Origin: SAR86 cluster bacterium
Lineage (GTDB): Bacteria > Pseudomonadota > Gammaproteobacteria > SAR86 > D2472
Reading direction: 5' to 3'
NCBI GenBank assembly: GCA_029248485.1
Contig: JAQWJG010000054.1
Coordinates: forward strand, 1-15,716
DNA: 15,716 nt
Part shown: positions 7,046-14,561 of the stretch, piece by piece
Numbering within the stretch: the first letter of the stretch is position 1
Layout of the letters: every line of letters starts with the position of its first letter
The notes under the pieces: generated by a model
Told to the model about the DNA's origin: nothing
Seen by the model: only the letters and a program-made list of their open reading frames with translations
Databases searched by the model: none
Made by a program: the position numbers and the translations under genes

Positions 7046-8141
7046 ATGGAAACAGGTGAAATTAAATCAAGCCTTACTGATCTCAGAGATCGCATGAATG
7101 ATCTCCGGGGGCATCTTTGACGTTGCTCATAAACAAAGCTCTCTAGAAGAAATTAATAACAAATTATCTGATGAATCTACATGGTCTAATTTAGAGCTCT
7201 CTCAATCCTTGAATAAAGAAAAAGCAGATTTAGAAAAATTTTTAAATTCTTTTTTATCTGTTGATGAGCTTATCAATGACAATATTGATCTCCTGGATAT
7301 TGCGATTGAGGAATCTGATGATGGCTCAATTAAAGAAATCAATGAAGAAACTCAAGCTCTGATTTCTAAGGTGGAGGATTTAGAATTTAATAGAATGTTT
7401 TCTAATAAAATGGATCCCAATTCTGCATTTATTGATATTCAATCTGGTTCTGGCGGGACTGAAGCGCAAGACTGGGCTGATATGCTTCTTAGAATGTATA
7501 CACGATGGGCAGAAAAGCATGAGTTTTCAGTATCTGTTATTGAGCATTCCCCTGGAGAGGTGGCAGGCATTAAATCAGCATCCTTACTTATCAAGGGGAG
7601 TTATGCATATGGATGGCTTAGAACAGAAACTGGGGTTCATCGGCTGGTTAGAAAATCTCCCTTTGATTCGGGCAGTAGACGACATACGTCCTTTGCATCT
7701 GTATTTATTTCTCCAGAAATTGATGAATCTATTGAAGTTGAACTCAACCCTGCTGATGTTCGAATAGATACTTATAGAGCCTCAGGGGCGGGTGGTCAGC
7801 ATGTCAACAAAACAGATTCCGCAGTTCGTTTAACACATATTCCAACAGGGACAGTGGTTCAATGTCAAAGTGATCGCTCTCAACACAAGAACAAAGACAA
7901 TGCTTTTAAACAACTGAAATCAAAATTATATGAACTGGAATTGCAAAAACAGAAAGATGAGCAGCAGTTATTGGAAGATAGCAAGTCTGATATTGGTTGG
8001 GGAAGCCAAATCCGATCATATGTTTTAGATCAATCTCGTATTAAAGACTTAAGAACAAACGTTGAAAGTGGTAATATCTCTTCAATCCTCGATGGAGATA
8101 TAGATATATTCATTAAAGCCAGTCTAACCCAAGGAGTGTAA
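7046..8141 (+). CDS. prfB: Peptide chain release factor 2 (RF2), with programmed +1 frameshift
   Basis: RF2 reads UGA and UAA stop codons and triggers peptide release. It is encoded as join(7046..7117, 7119..8141): 24 codons ending LRGHL, an in-frame TGA at 7118-7120, then the +1 frame beginning with Asp (GAC 7119-7121). The product is 364 residues, against 365 in E. coli. The stop-recognition tripeptide SPF falls at 204-206 and the catalytic GGQ at 249-251 (SGAGGQHVNKT), both one residue from E. coli positions. GSGGTEAQDWADMLLRMY is also typical. The ATG at 7046 makes the pre-shift peptide the same length as that of Pseudomonas RF2 (starting ME). An ATG at 7037 would add three residues; neither has a good ribosome binding site. 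lysS follows directly, as in E. coli. Confidence 0.96.
7107..7121 (+). promoter_or_regulatory. prfB programmed +1 frameshift site (autoregulation of RF2)
   Basis: GGGGG at 7107-7111, a 3-nt spacer (CAT), CTT at 7115-7117, TGA at 7118-7120 and C at 7121 reproduce the classic RF2 site with the same spacing as E. coli (AGG GGG TAT CTT TGA C). The internal Shine-Dalgarno-like G run and slippery CTT promote +1 slippage when RF2 is scarce; when RF2 is abundant, the ribosome terminates at the TGA. The only change near the G run is CGG for AGG. Confidence 0.96.
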
Positions 8142-9632
8142 ATGAGTGATTCAAATATTGGTGGCGAAGCCTCTATCTTAGAGGAAAGACGAAGAAAGCT
8201 TGAAGAGCTTAGAGAGGCTAATATTGCTTATGTAAATAACTTTATCCCTTCTAAAAAAGCTAAAGATTTACATGATTTACATGGCCACCTTAGCAAAGAG
8301 GAGCTCGAAGAAAAAAAGATTACAAACTTATCTATAGCTGGGAGAATAGTTTTAAAAAGAGTGATGGGTAATGCCAGCTTTGTGACTGTTAGAGATGGCT
8401 CAGGGGACATACAGGCTTACATCAGCAAAAATAATATAGACCCAGAGTTATACAAGAACTTTAAATCATGGGATCTTGGAGACATTATTGGCATCAGTGG
8501 TAATTTATTTAAGACCAAAACAGAAGAGCTGACAATTGAAGCTCATGCCATCACCTTAATAACAAAATCACTTAGACCTATGCCAGAAAAACATAAAGGC
8601 TTGGCTGATATAGAAATTAAATATCGCCAAAGGTACTTGGATTTAATGAGCAACCCTGAATCTCAAGAAGTCTTCAGAAAACGCTCTCAAATTGTTTCAT
8701 CTATCAGATCCTCAATGCTTGAAGATGGTTTTCTCGAAGTAGAAACACCCATGATGCATTCAATACCGGGAGGAGCTGTTGCAAAACCTTTTATTACACA
8801 GCACAACGCACTAGACAGAGAACTTTTCTTAAGAATTGCACCTGAGCTTCATCTCAAAAGGCTGTTGGTTGGTGGTTTTGAAAAAGTTTTTGAGATTAAT
8901 AGAAGCTTTAGAAATGAAGGGTTGTCTACAAGGCATAATCCAGAGTTTACGATGTTAGAGTTTTACGCAGCTTTTGCTACTTTTGATGGAACGATAAATT
9001 TCACCAAGAATATTATCCAATCAGCCTCAGTGGCAATTGGTAATAATGATGAAATTGAATGGGACGGTGACAAAATAGATCTTTCCAATTTTTCCATCAA
9101 AACTCTTAATAATTTAGTGCTAGAGCATAACTCTGAGCTAGGCATTGAGGATTTAACAAATTTAGACAAGCTTAGAAGTTATTCTAAATCACTCAAAGTA
9201 CCACTAAAGGAATCTTGGGGGCCTGGAAAAGTATTGTTAGAAATTTTTGAAAAATCTGTTGAGACTAACCTGATTCAACCGACTTTTGTTACAGAGTATC
9301 CGGTAGAGGTTTCACCTCTATCCAGAAGAAATAATGATAATCCATCTATTGCAGACAGATTTGAATTATTTATTGGCGGCAAAGAAATTGCCAACGGTTT
9401 CTGTGAATTAAATGATCCTGATGATCAAGCTGAACGCTTCCAGGAGCAGGTTAAAGCGAAAGCGGATGGAGATGATGAGGCTATGGGGTTTGATGAGGAC
9501 TATATAACTGCTTTGGAGCATGGCATGCCACCTGCGGTGGGAGTTGGTGTTGGAATAGATAGATTGGTTATGATGCTCACTAACCAAAGCTCAATTAGAG
9601 ATGTAATTCTTTTTCCTCAATTAAAATCCTAA
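8142..9632 (+). CDS. lysS: Lysyl-tRNA synthetase, class II
   Basis: It charges tRNA-Lys with lysine in the cytoplasm. The 496 residues match the bacterial class II enzyme (E. coli 505). An N-terminal OB-fold anticodon-binding domain covers about 60-145 (ISIAGRI-type strand, then FVTVRDGSGDIQAYI). Class II motif 1 lies around EDGFLEVETPMM (194-205). Motif 2 is FEINRSFRNEGLSTRHNPEFTMLEFY (250-275). Motif 3 is GVGIDRLVMML near the C-terminus with Arg474. The strong ribosome binding site AAGGAG at 8131-8136 sits 5 nt before the ATG and within the last codons of prfB; the prfB stop directly abuts the lysS start. The prfB-lysS pair is conserved in gammaproteobacteria. Nothing is unusual. Confidence 0.98.
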   Translation: MSDSNIGGEASILEERRRKLEELREANIAYVNNFIPSKKAKDLHDLHGHLSKEELEEKKITNLSIAGRIVLKRVMGNASFVTVRDGSGDIQAYISKNNIDPELYKNFKSWDLGDIIGISGNLFKTKTEELTIEAHAITLITKSLRPMPEKHKGLADIEIKYRQRYLDLMSNPESQEVFRKRSQIVSSIRSSMLEDGFLEVETPMMHSIPGGAVAKPFITQHNALDRELFLRIAPELHLKRLLVGGFEKVFEINRSFRNEGLSTRHNPEFTMLEFYAAFATFDGTINFTKNIIQSASVAIGNNDEIEWDGDKIDLSNFSIKTLNNLVLEHNSELGIEDLTNLDKLRSYSKSLKVPLKESWGPGKVLLEIFEKSVETNLIQPTFVTEYPVEVSPLSRRNNDNPSIADRFELFIGGKEIANGFCELNDPDDQAERFQEQVKAKADGDDEAMGFDEDYITALEHGMPPAVGVGVGIDRLVMMLTNQSSIRDVILFPQLKS

Positions 9633-9642
9633 CCCTTCAAAC

Positions 9643-10293
9643 ATGACTCTTACTTTACTCATTACTGTTGGAGTGCCGCTATTTATTGTCTTTGCAATAA
9701 TCTATTCAGATAAATTTAGAGAGCCTACTGACTTAGTTATAAAAACTTTCTTTGCAGGAGTCATCATATGTTTTCCAGCTGCAGAGTTAAATTATCTGCT
9801 AATTCCATCATATGAATATTCATATCGAGCTGGATTTACAGAAGAAACGTTAAAGTTTTTAGTGCTATATTTTTATATCAGGCCAAAAAGTGCATTTAAT
9901 GAGCCCATGGATGCAATTGTCTATGGCGTTATCGTTTCACTCGGTTTTGCAACTTTTGAAAATATTTCATACGTATATTCAGGAAATTTTGAAGTAGATT
10001 CTTTTTCTCTTGCAATTATGAGAGCGGTAAGCGCAATTCCAATGCATGCAACTTGTGGCATTATCATGGGTTATTTTTTTGGCTTATATGCTTTTACTCA
10101 CTCAAAACAATTTTTAATTAAAAGCATAATCTTTCCAATAGGAATCCATGCAACCTATAACTTTTTAACTGGCTATGATTTCTTTTTTCTATATTTCTTG
10201 GTCGCAGTGATGGTCTATGCAAGAGGTCTGCATACAGAGTTCGCTGAGCTTCAATCAAAGAAAGCTAGAGAGGACGAAACTAAGGTAATTTAA
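9643..10293 (+). CDS. PrsW family intramembrane metalloprotease
   Basis: A 216-residue polytopic membrane protein with roughly six to seven hydrophobic segments (for example 3-21, 33-53, 90-104, 125-150, 158-178, 180-194). The PrsW/CAAX-like protease motifs are present in order: EETLKF at 67-72 (glutamate pair with Lys), FATFENISY at 102-110 (Glu106), His135 in PMHATCG and His169 in GIHATYNF. In Bacillus subtilis, PrsW makes the first cut in an anti-sigma factor; the substrate here is unknown and no sigma/anti-sigma pair is in the window. It lies 10 nt after lysS with no clear ribosome binding site, so it may be cotranscribed with it. It converges with the next gene (5 nt between stops). Family assignment is by motif; function is inferred. 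Confidence 0.8.
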   Translation: MTLTLLITVGVPLFIVFAIIYSDKFREPTDLVIKTFFAGVIICFPAAELNYLLIPSYEYSYRAGFTEETLKFLVLYFYIRPKSAFNEPMDAIVYGVIVSLGFATFENISYVYSGNFEVDSFSLAIMRAVSAIPMHATCGIIMGYFFGLYAFTHSKQFLIKSIIFPIGIHATYNFLTGYDFFFLYFLVAVMVYARGLHTEFAELQSKKAREDETKVI

Positions 10294-10298
10294 GGGAA

Positions 10299-10748
10299 TC
10301 ACCATCTAAATTTTTCAAAATTTTCTGGATTAGCCCAACCCTCTGGATTATTCCAGCCTCGTTTGCTGTTGTATGTTTTTAGGTTGTATGAATAGATTCT
10401 GACTTGAGTGATTTCAATGTCGTGAGTAAAGCCTAGTTCCAAGAATTTTTGATGATCATTATCATCTTTATTCTTTTTAACGATTAATATTTTTTGTGCA
10501 AGTGTATTCTTTATCAGGCCAATTTGAGTTTTTGAGATCGGCATATCATCAAAGATGATACACAAATCATTGGGCTCAGCGATATTAGAGTCTAGATGGT
10601 CAAGATTAATGATTGATAGTTTTTCAAGAGAATCTTCACAAAGCTCAGCAAAGGGACTCAAGTCTTTTTTGGTGATTGCAAGAACTGATGAAACTGCTTC
10701 ATTGTGGATGACCCCAACTAAGAAATCATTTAATCCACTTTTAGGCAT
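10299..10748 (-). CDS. DUF6231-like protein of unknown function
   Basis: A 149-residue soluble protein without signal peptide or membrane segments. The C-terminal end is distinctive: a YSYNLKTYNSKRGWNNPEGW segment followed by ANPENFEKFRW, rich in Trp, Asn and Pro. I recall this ending from a family of small gammaproteobacterial proteins (DUF6231); that link is from memory and tentative. The middle has an alternating hydrophobic pattern (LCIIFDDMP, KILIVKKN, FLELGF) that could be a reduced Rossmann-like fold, possibly a degenerate methyltransferase, but I see no glycine-rich SAM loop. The start codon directly abuts the stop of mdh, with no clear ribosome binding site, so translation probably follows from mdh on the same message. 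Confidence 0.7.
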   Translation of the reverse strand: MPKSGLNDFLVGVIHNEAVSSVLAITKKDLSPFAELCEDSLEKLSIINLDHLDSNIAEPNDLCIIFDDMPISKTQIGLIKNTLAQKILIVKKNKDDNDHQKFLELGFTHDIEITQVRIYSYNLKTYNSKRGWNNPEGWANPENFEKFRW

Positions 10749-11747
10749 TTATTTTAATAAATCCTCAACTGCAGCTCTTTCATCAATTAACTCATCTGTT
10801 GAAATTTTTATTTTTTCTTTTGCGAAATCAGATAATACAATATCTCTTACAATTTCAATTTTACCTTCTGGAGTGGTCATTAGAGGCATGCCACATATAA
10901 TACCCTCTGGTAGATCATAGCTACCATCAGTTATTGTCGCTGCACTGAAGCAATCTCCAGACTCTGTAGGGTTTTCACAAGCAACAACTGTGTCTAAAGC
11001 AGCTTTTGCTGCTGAGGTTGCAGAGGACGCTCCACGCGAATCAATCACAGCTTTACCACGTTGCTGCACAACCGGTAGAAATTCATTTTGAACCCAGTCC
11101 ATATCTTTAATTAGATCCTTTCCGTGGACACCATCTAAGACAACATTTTCAAAATCTGGGTACATGGTTGGGCTATGATTTCCCCAAATAATCATTTTGC
11201 TTATTTCTCCAATTCCAGTATTAAGTTTTTTAGATAACACTGATCTTGCTCTACTTGAATCCAGCATTGTCATGGCCATCCATAGCTGAGAATCATTATT
11301 AGCAGAATGTCTTCCAATTAAAGCATTAGTATTGGCTGGATTGCCAACGACCAAAATTTTTGCATTTGATTTTCCAAACTTACCAATTGCCTGGCCCTGC
11401 CCAACAAAAATACCGCCATTAATTTGGAGGAGGTCAGCTCGCTCTTCAATCTTTTTGCCATTAAACACAATGCCTCTGGGGATACTACCGACTAAAAGAA
11501 ACCAGTCAGCGTCTTGAGCAGCTTCTTCGAAATTTGATGTGTAATTCACATTTCCCATTTTTGGAAAATTAGAATCTTCTAGTTCCATTACTAGGCCTTC
11601 TAATTTATCAACTACTTGAGGGATTTCTACTAACTCTAAGTCTACAATTCTATCTCCAAAGGTATGACCATCCACTAATCTCGGTATTAAAGAGTAACTT
11701 ATCTGACCGGCCGCACCAGTAACAACAACCTTGACTCTATCTTTCAT
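10749..11747 (-). CDS. mdh: Malate dehydrogenase, NAD-dependent, type 2 (cytosolic-like)
   Basis: It interconverts malate and oxaloacetate in the TCA cycle. The 332 residues fit the type 2 family. The NAD-binding loop is TGAAGQISYSL (10-20), VVGNPANTNAL (133-143) is conserved, the catalytic pair is Asp163 (MLDSSRA, with Arg166) and His191 (WGNHSPTMYPDF), and RGASSATSAAKAALD matches the family's C-terminal helix. Substrate-binding arginines appear as Arg91 and Arg103, but the loop between them (RGIVFNGKKIEER) is about five residues longer than in the type 2 enzymes I remember. AAGGA (complement of 11753-11757) lies 5 nt before the ATG and overlaps the alkB stop, so the gene is coupled to alkB. 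Lactate dehydrogenase is unlikely given the type 2-specific sequence. Confidence 0.92.
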   Translation of the reverse strand: MKDRVKVVVTGAAGQISYSLIPRLVDGHTFGDRIVDLELVEIPQVVDKLEGLVMELEDSNFPKMGNVNYTSNFEEAAQDADWFLLVGSIPRGIVFNGKKIEERADLLQINGGIFVGQGQAIGKFGKSNAKILVVGNPANTNALIGRHSANNDSQLWMAMTMLDSSRARSVLSKKLNTGIGEISKMIIWGNHSPTMYPDFENVVLDGVHGKDLIKDMDWVQNEFLPVVQQRGKAVIDSRGASSATSAAKAALDTVVACENPTESGDCFSAATITDGSYDLPEGIICGMPLMTTPEGKIEIVRDIVLSDFAKEKIKISTDELIDERAAVEDLLK

Positions 11748-11755
11748 AAAAATCC

Positions 11756-12352
11756 TTATAAATTATTTGTGATTATTATATTCCTAAACGTCAAATTAAT
11801 TCGCGGCCCAATGATTTTTTGTGTCTTTTTTATAGAATGTTGCCAATTTTTTTGTGTTTTACCATCGATTAATATTAAACAACCATTAGTCTGAGGTATT
11901 GAAAGGATTTCTTTGTTAATTCTATTTCGAAACACCAAGTCTCTCTCGCTGCCAAAAGAGATTGAGGCTATGGTTGGATCAGGGCCAAGCTCTTTTTCAT
12001 CATCAGAATGCCATCCCATTGAATCTTTTCCATCTCTGTAATAATTTACAAGCACAGAGTTAAAATCAATCTTTAATTGTTTAAAAATCCTCCCCCTGAT
12101 CATAGTTAAATCTTTCGTCCAATTCTGCCGATTTAATTTCTTGCCTGAATATTTGTAGTCACATCCTTCATCACCTATCCAGCATTGCAATCTGGGAATT
12201 TTGGTATTTTTGCCAAACATTTTGATCATCATTGATTCCCAAGGAAGGTTTGCTATTAGTTTTTTGAGCAATATATTAGATTCATTTGAATTAAAAAAAT
12301 CTTTATCGATTCGAATTTTTAGATCGTTGTGAGCTACAATTTCATTCTTCAT
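11756..12352 (-). CDS. AlkB-like 2-oxoglutarate/Fe(II) dioxygenase (alkylated nucleic acid repair)
   Basis: AlkB proteins oxidatively remove methyl groups such as 1-methyladenine and 3-methylcytosine from DNA or RNA. The 198-residue protein shows the whole catalytic core: NYYRDGKDSMGWHSDDEKELG (103-123) with iron ligands His115 and Asp117, the third ligand His172 in NWQHSI, and the 2-oxoglutarate/fold signature PRINLTFR with Arg184 and Arg190. IPRLQCW near 52-58 is the usual lid region. Length and motifs resemble the ALKBH2/3-like group that is common in marine bacteria, rather than E. coli AlkB. It is the first gene of the alkB-mdh-DUF6231 unit, with mdh 8 nt downstream, and is divergent from the flavoprotein gene at 12401 across a 48-nt gap. 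Confidence 0.92.
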   Translation of the reverse strand: MKNEIVAHNDLKIRIDKDFFNSNESNILLKKLIANLPWESMMIKMFGKNTKIPRLQCWIGDEGCDYKYSGKKLNRQNWTKDLTMIRGRIFKQLKIDFNSVLVNYYRDGKDSMGWHSDDEKELGPDPTIASISFGSERDLVFRNRINKEILSIPQTNGCLILIDGKTQKNWQHSIKKTQKIIGPRINLTFRNIIITNNL

Positions 12353-12360
12353 AAGAGATT

Positions 12361-12388
12361 AGTATAGATATGTTTTCATTAAATCCAA
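12361..12388 (-). promoter_or_regulatory. Candidate sigma70-type promoter for the alkB-mdh unit
   Basis: On the minus strand, TATACT (complement of 12361-12366) is a 5 of 6 match to the -10 box, with TTGGAT (complement of 12383-12388) 16 bp upstream as a weak -35. Transcription would start around 12353-12355, one to three bases before the alkB ATG, giving a nearly leaderless message; indeed no Shine-Dalgarno sequence precedes that ATG. The 48-nt divergent gap must also hold any start signal for the plus-strand gene at 12401; TATAGA at 12364-12369 could act there. This is pattern reading only. Confidence 0.35.
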
Positions 12389-12400
12389 TCAGCCCAAGCA

Positions 12401-13624
12401 ATGACTAAAGTATTAATTGTTGGAGGAGGGCATGCTGGCGCTAATACAGCATTTGCGCTGAGAAAAGATGGTTTTGATGGAGAGATTGCAATTATAAGTG
12501 ATGAGGGCTATTTGCCTTATCACAGACCTCCACTATCAAAAGACTTTCTTAAGCACAATCTTGCAATCGAAAAGATGGGCTTCAAATCTGCTGACTTTTA
12601 TAAAGAGCAAAAGATCTCCATTAATTTGAATACTCAAATTGATTCCATTGATCTTGCGTCGAACCTTGCCATAACAGAAGATTCTTCATTTAATTTTGAT
12701 TATTTGGTTTTTGCAACAGGAGCGTCCCCCAGGTTGTTGCCAATGGAAAATGCTGATTCAAAAAATTTATTTTATTTAAGGCAAATAACAGATGTTTTAT
12801 CTATGCATCAACAAATCACTCCCCATAAAGAGATAGTTTTGATTGGCGGCGGATACATAGGGTTGGAAGTAGCCTCAGCAATGATAGAGCTTGGGTTGAA
12901 AGTTACAATCTTAGAAGCAGAAGAGCGAATTCTTCAAAGAGTAACCAGTCCAGAGGTTTCACAATTTTATAATGATTTTCATTCCAAAAAAGGAGTTAGG
13001 ATTATTTGTAATGCAAAAGTAACTAATTTAAATGCTGAAAATCAAATGATCAATTCGGTTTCTTTAGAATCTGGTGAAAGTCTAGCGGCCGATATAGTTC
13101 TAGTAGGCATAGGAGCAGTTCCTAATACTCAACTTGCAGATTCAATTGGCTTGGACTGTAACAATGGAATCAAGGTTGATCAGTATTGCAGAACCTCTAT
13201 ACCTAACATCCTAGCAATAGGCGACTGCGCCTCCTCATTTAATGCTCTGTTTAGTAAGGAATTAAGGCTTGAAAGTGTTCCAAATGCGCTAGCGCAATCA
13301 AAAGTGGCGTCTTCATCAATTCTTGGTAATGATCTTTTCAACAATGAGATGCCTTGGTTCTGGTCAGATCAATATGATCTAAAATTACAAATGGCCGGTT
13401 TATCAAGTGGCTATGATGAATGTTACATTATCGGCGATATTGATTCTGCAGAATTTATAGCTTGTTATGGAAAAGATGGACACTTAATTGCTGTTGACAG
13501 CGTAAATCAACCCAGACAATTTATGCTATTTAAAAAAGCTCTAGGCAATGGTTTTAAGTTAGAGATGAGTCTTATAAAAGATAAAAATTTTCAGCCTGAG
13601 TCCATTTTTTCAGGCTCAAATTAG
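12401..13624 (+). CDS. FAD-dependent ferredoxin reductase-type oxidoreductase
   Basis: A 407-residue flavoprotein of the pyridine nucleotide-disulfide oxidoreductase family. FAD binding: IVGGGHAGANTAFALR with G8-x-G10-x-x-G13, and ATGA at 106-109. NAD binding: VLIGGGYIGLEVASAM with glycines 149-154, ending in the acidic LEAEERIL. The second FAD site is ILAIGDCASS (270-279). The C-terminal part (PWFWSDQYDLKLQMAGL, 318-334) is the Reductase_C domain of NAD-ferredoxin reductases such as putidaredoxin and rhodocoxin reductases, which pass electrons to a [2Fe-2S] ferredoxin feeding a P450 or Rieske oxygenase. No redox-active CxxxxC pair is seen. No ferredoxin or oxygenase gene is in the window, so its partner is unknown. 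No ribosome binding site is apparent before the ATG. Confidence 0.88.
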   Translation: MTKVLIVGGGHAGANTAFALRKDGFDGEIAIISDEGYLPYHRPPLSKDFLKHNLAIEKMGFKSADFYKEQKISINLNTQIDSIDLASNLAITEDSSFNFDYLVFATGASPRLLPMENADSKNLFYLRQITDVLSMHQQITPHKEIVLIGGGYIGLEVASAMIELGLKVTILEAEERILQRVTSPEVSQFYNDFHSKKGVRIICNAKVTNLNAENQMINSVSLESGESLAADIVLVGIGAVPNTQLADSIGLDCNNGIKVDQYCRTSIPNILAIGDCASSFNALFSKELRLESVPNALAQSKVASSSILGNDLFNNEMPWFWSDQYDLKLQMAGLSSGYDECYIIGDIDSAEFIACYGKDGHLIAVDSVNQPRQFMLFKKALGNGFKLEMSLIKDKNFQPESIFSGSN

Positions 13625-13655
13625 TTAGAATACACTTACAAATACGGAGATAATC

Positions 13656-14561
13656 ATGGCCATAAGATTTGATGACAAAGTAGTAATTGTAACGGGTGCA
13701 GGCGGAGGCTTAGGAAAGCAACATGCGCTTGAATTTGCTAGAAGAGGAGCAAAAGTTGTTGTTAATGATTTAGGAGGAGCTGTTGATGGCTCTGGTGGCG
13801 CAAGTGATGCGGCCAATGCCGTTGTTGAGGAAATTAAGGCGGAGGGCGGAGAAGCTATCGCAAATGGCTCTAGTGTTGCAGACAAAGAGGGCGTTTCAAA
13901 AATGATTGCTGAAACTATGGAAAAATGGGGCCGCATAGATATTTTGGTTAACAATGCTGGAATTTTAAGAGATAAAAGTTTTCATAAAATTACAACTGAA
14001 GAATTTGATCAAGTAATGGATGTGCACTTTCAAGGTAGTTTTTATGCTTCTCATGCTGTTTATCCAATCATGCGAGAACAAAATTTTGGTAGAATAATCT
14101 TTACCACTTCCTCAGGCGGTCTATGTGGTAATTTTGGTCAAGCAAATTACGGCGCAGCAAAAATGGGTATGATCGGCTTGATGAATTGCCTGAAGATAGA
14201 AGGTCAAAAATACAATGTCTTCTCAAGCGCTGTTGCTCCAGTTGCTTTATCAAGAATGACAGATTCTTTGTTCCCAGAAGGTATTGGCGAGAGGTTTATG
14301 CCTGAGTATGTTACGCCAGCCGTTATCTACTTAGCTAGTGAAGAAAGTCAAAATGGAGCCATTATTGGAGCTGGAGCAGGAGTATTTACAAGATTTAGGA
14401 TCATGGAAACAATGGGCCTTGCTCTTGGTACAGGTGATGAAATGACTCCTGAGAACATAGCAGCTGGCTGGGATTCTGTTTCTAACATGGAAGATGCAAG
14501 AGAGCTATTTAGCGGGCCTGAGCAAACCATTAAAATTCTTGAACAGGCAGATAAAGCTTAA
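13656..14561 (+). CDS. SDR family dehydrogenase, similar to the 3-hydroxyacyl-CoA dehydrogenase domain of MFE-2
   Basis: A 301-residue short-chain dehydrogenase/reductase. Nucleotide-binding TGAGGGLG at 13-20, Asp38 in VVNDLGG favouring NAD over NADP, NNAG at 99-102, and the catalytic Ser152, Tyr165 and Lys169 in GNFGQANYGAAKMG. The NDLGG segment with the following Gly/Ala-rich loop, LRDKSFHKIT, and GNFGQANY are typical of the (3R)-hydroxyacyl-CoA dehydrogenase domain of peroxisomal multifunctional enzyme 2 and its bacterial relatives, which act on fatty acyl- or sterol-type CoA esters. The hydratase domain is absent, so this is a stand-alone dehydrogenase. A good ribosome binding site, GGAG at 13646-13649, is 6 nt before the ATG. 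It lies 31 nt after the flavoprotein gene and its stop overlaps the convergent GST stop by 4 nt. The substrate is inferred, not shown. Confidence 0.88.
   Translation: MAIRFDDKVVIVTGAGGGLGKQHALEFARRGAKVVVNDLGGAVDGSGGASDAANAVVEEIKAEGGEAIANGSSVADKEGVSKMIAETMEKWGRIDILVNNAGILRDKSFHKITTEEFDQVMDVHFQGSFYASHAVYPIMREQNFGRIIFTTSSGGLCGNFGQANYGAAKMGMIGLMNCLKIEGQKYNVFSSAVAPVALSRMTDSLFPEGIGERFMPEYVTPAVIYLASEESQNGAIIGAGAGVFTRFRIMETMGLALGTGDEMTPENIAAGWDSVSNMEDARELFSGPEQTIKILEQADKA

Noticed and set aside
7118..7120. In-frame TGA as evidence for a broken prfB
   Set aside because: It is the known RF2 programmed frameshift site, with all of its signals, and the downstream frame is intact to the stop.
7432..7767. 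Plus-strand open frame of 111 codons within prfB
   Set aside because: It runs in another frame across the highly conserved RF2 core and has no domain features.
10308..10323. AT-only palindrome near the convergent stops as a bidirectional terminator
   Set aside because: The stem is only A-T pairs with a 2-nt loop and encodes part of the DUF6231-like C-terminus; base composition explains it.
13593..13616. Inverted repeat AGCCTGA/TCAGGCT with a 10-nt loop at the end of the flavoprotein gene, as a terminator
   Set aside because: The stem is only 7 bp, lies inside the coding sequence and is not followed by a T run; at most a weak hairpin.
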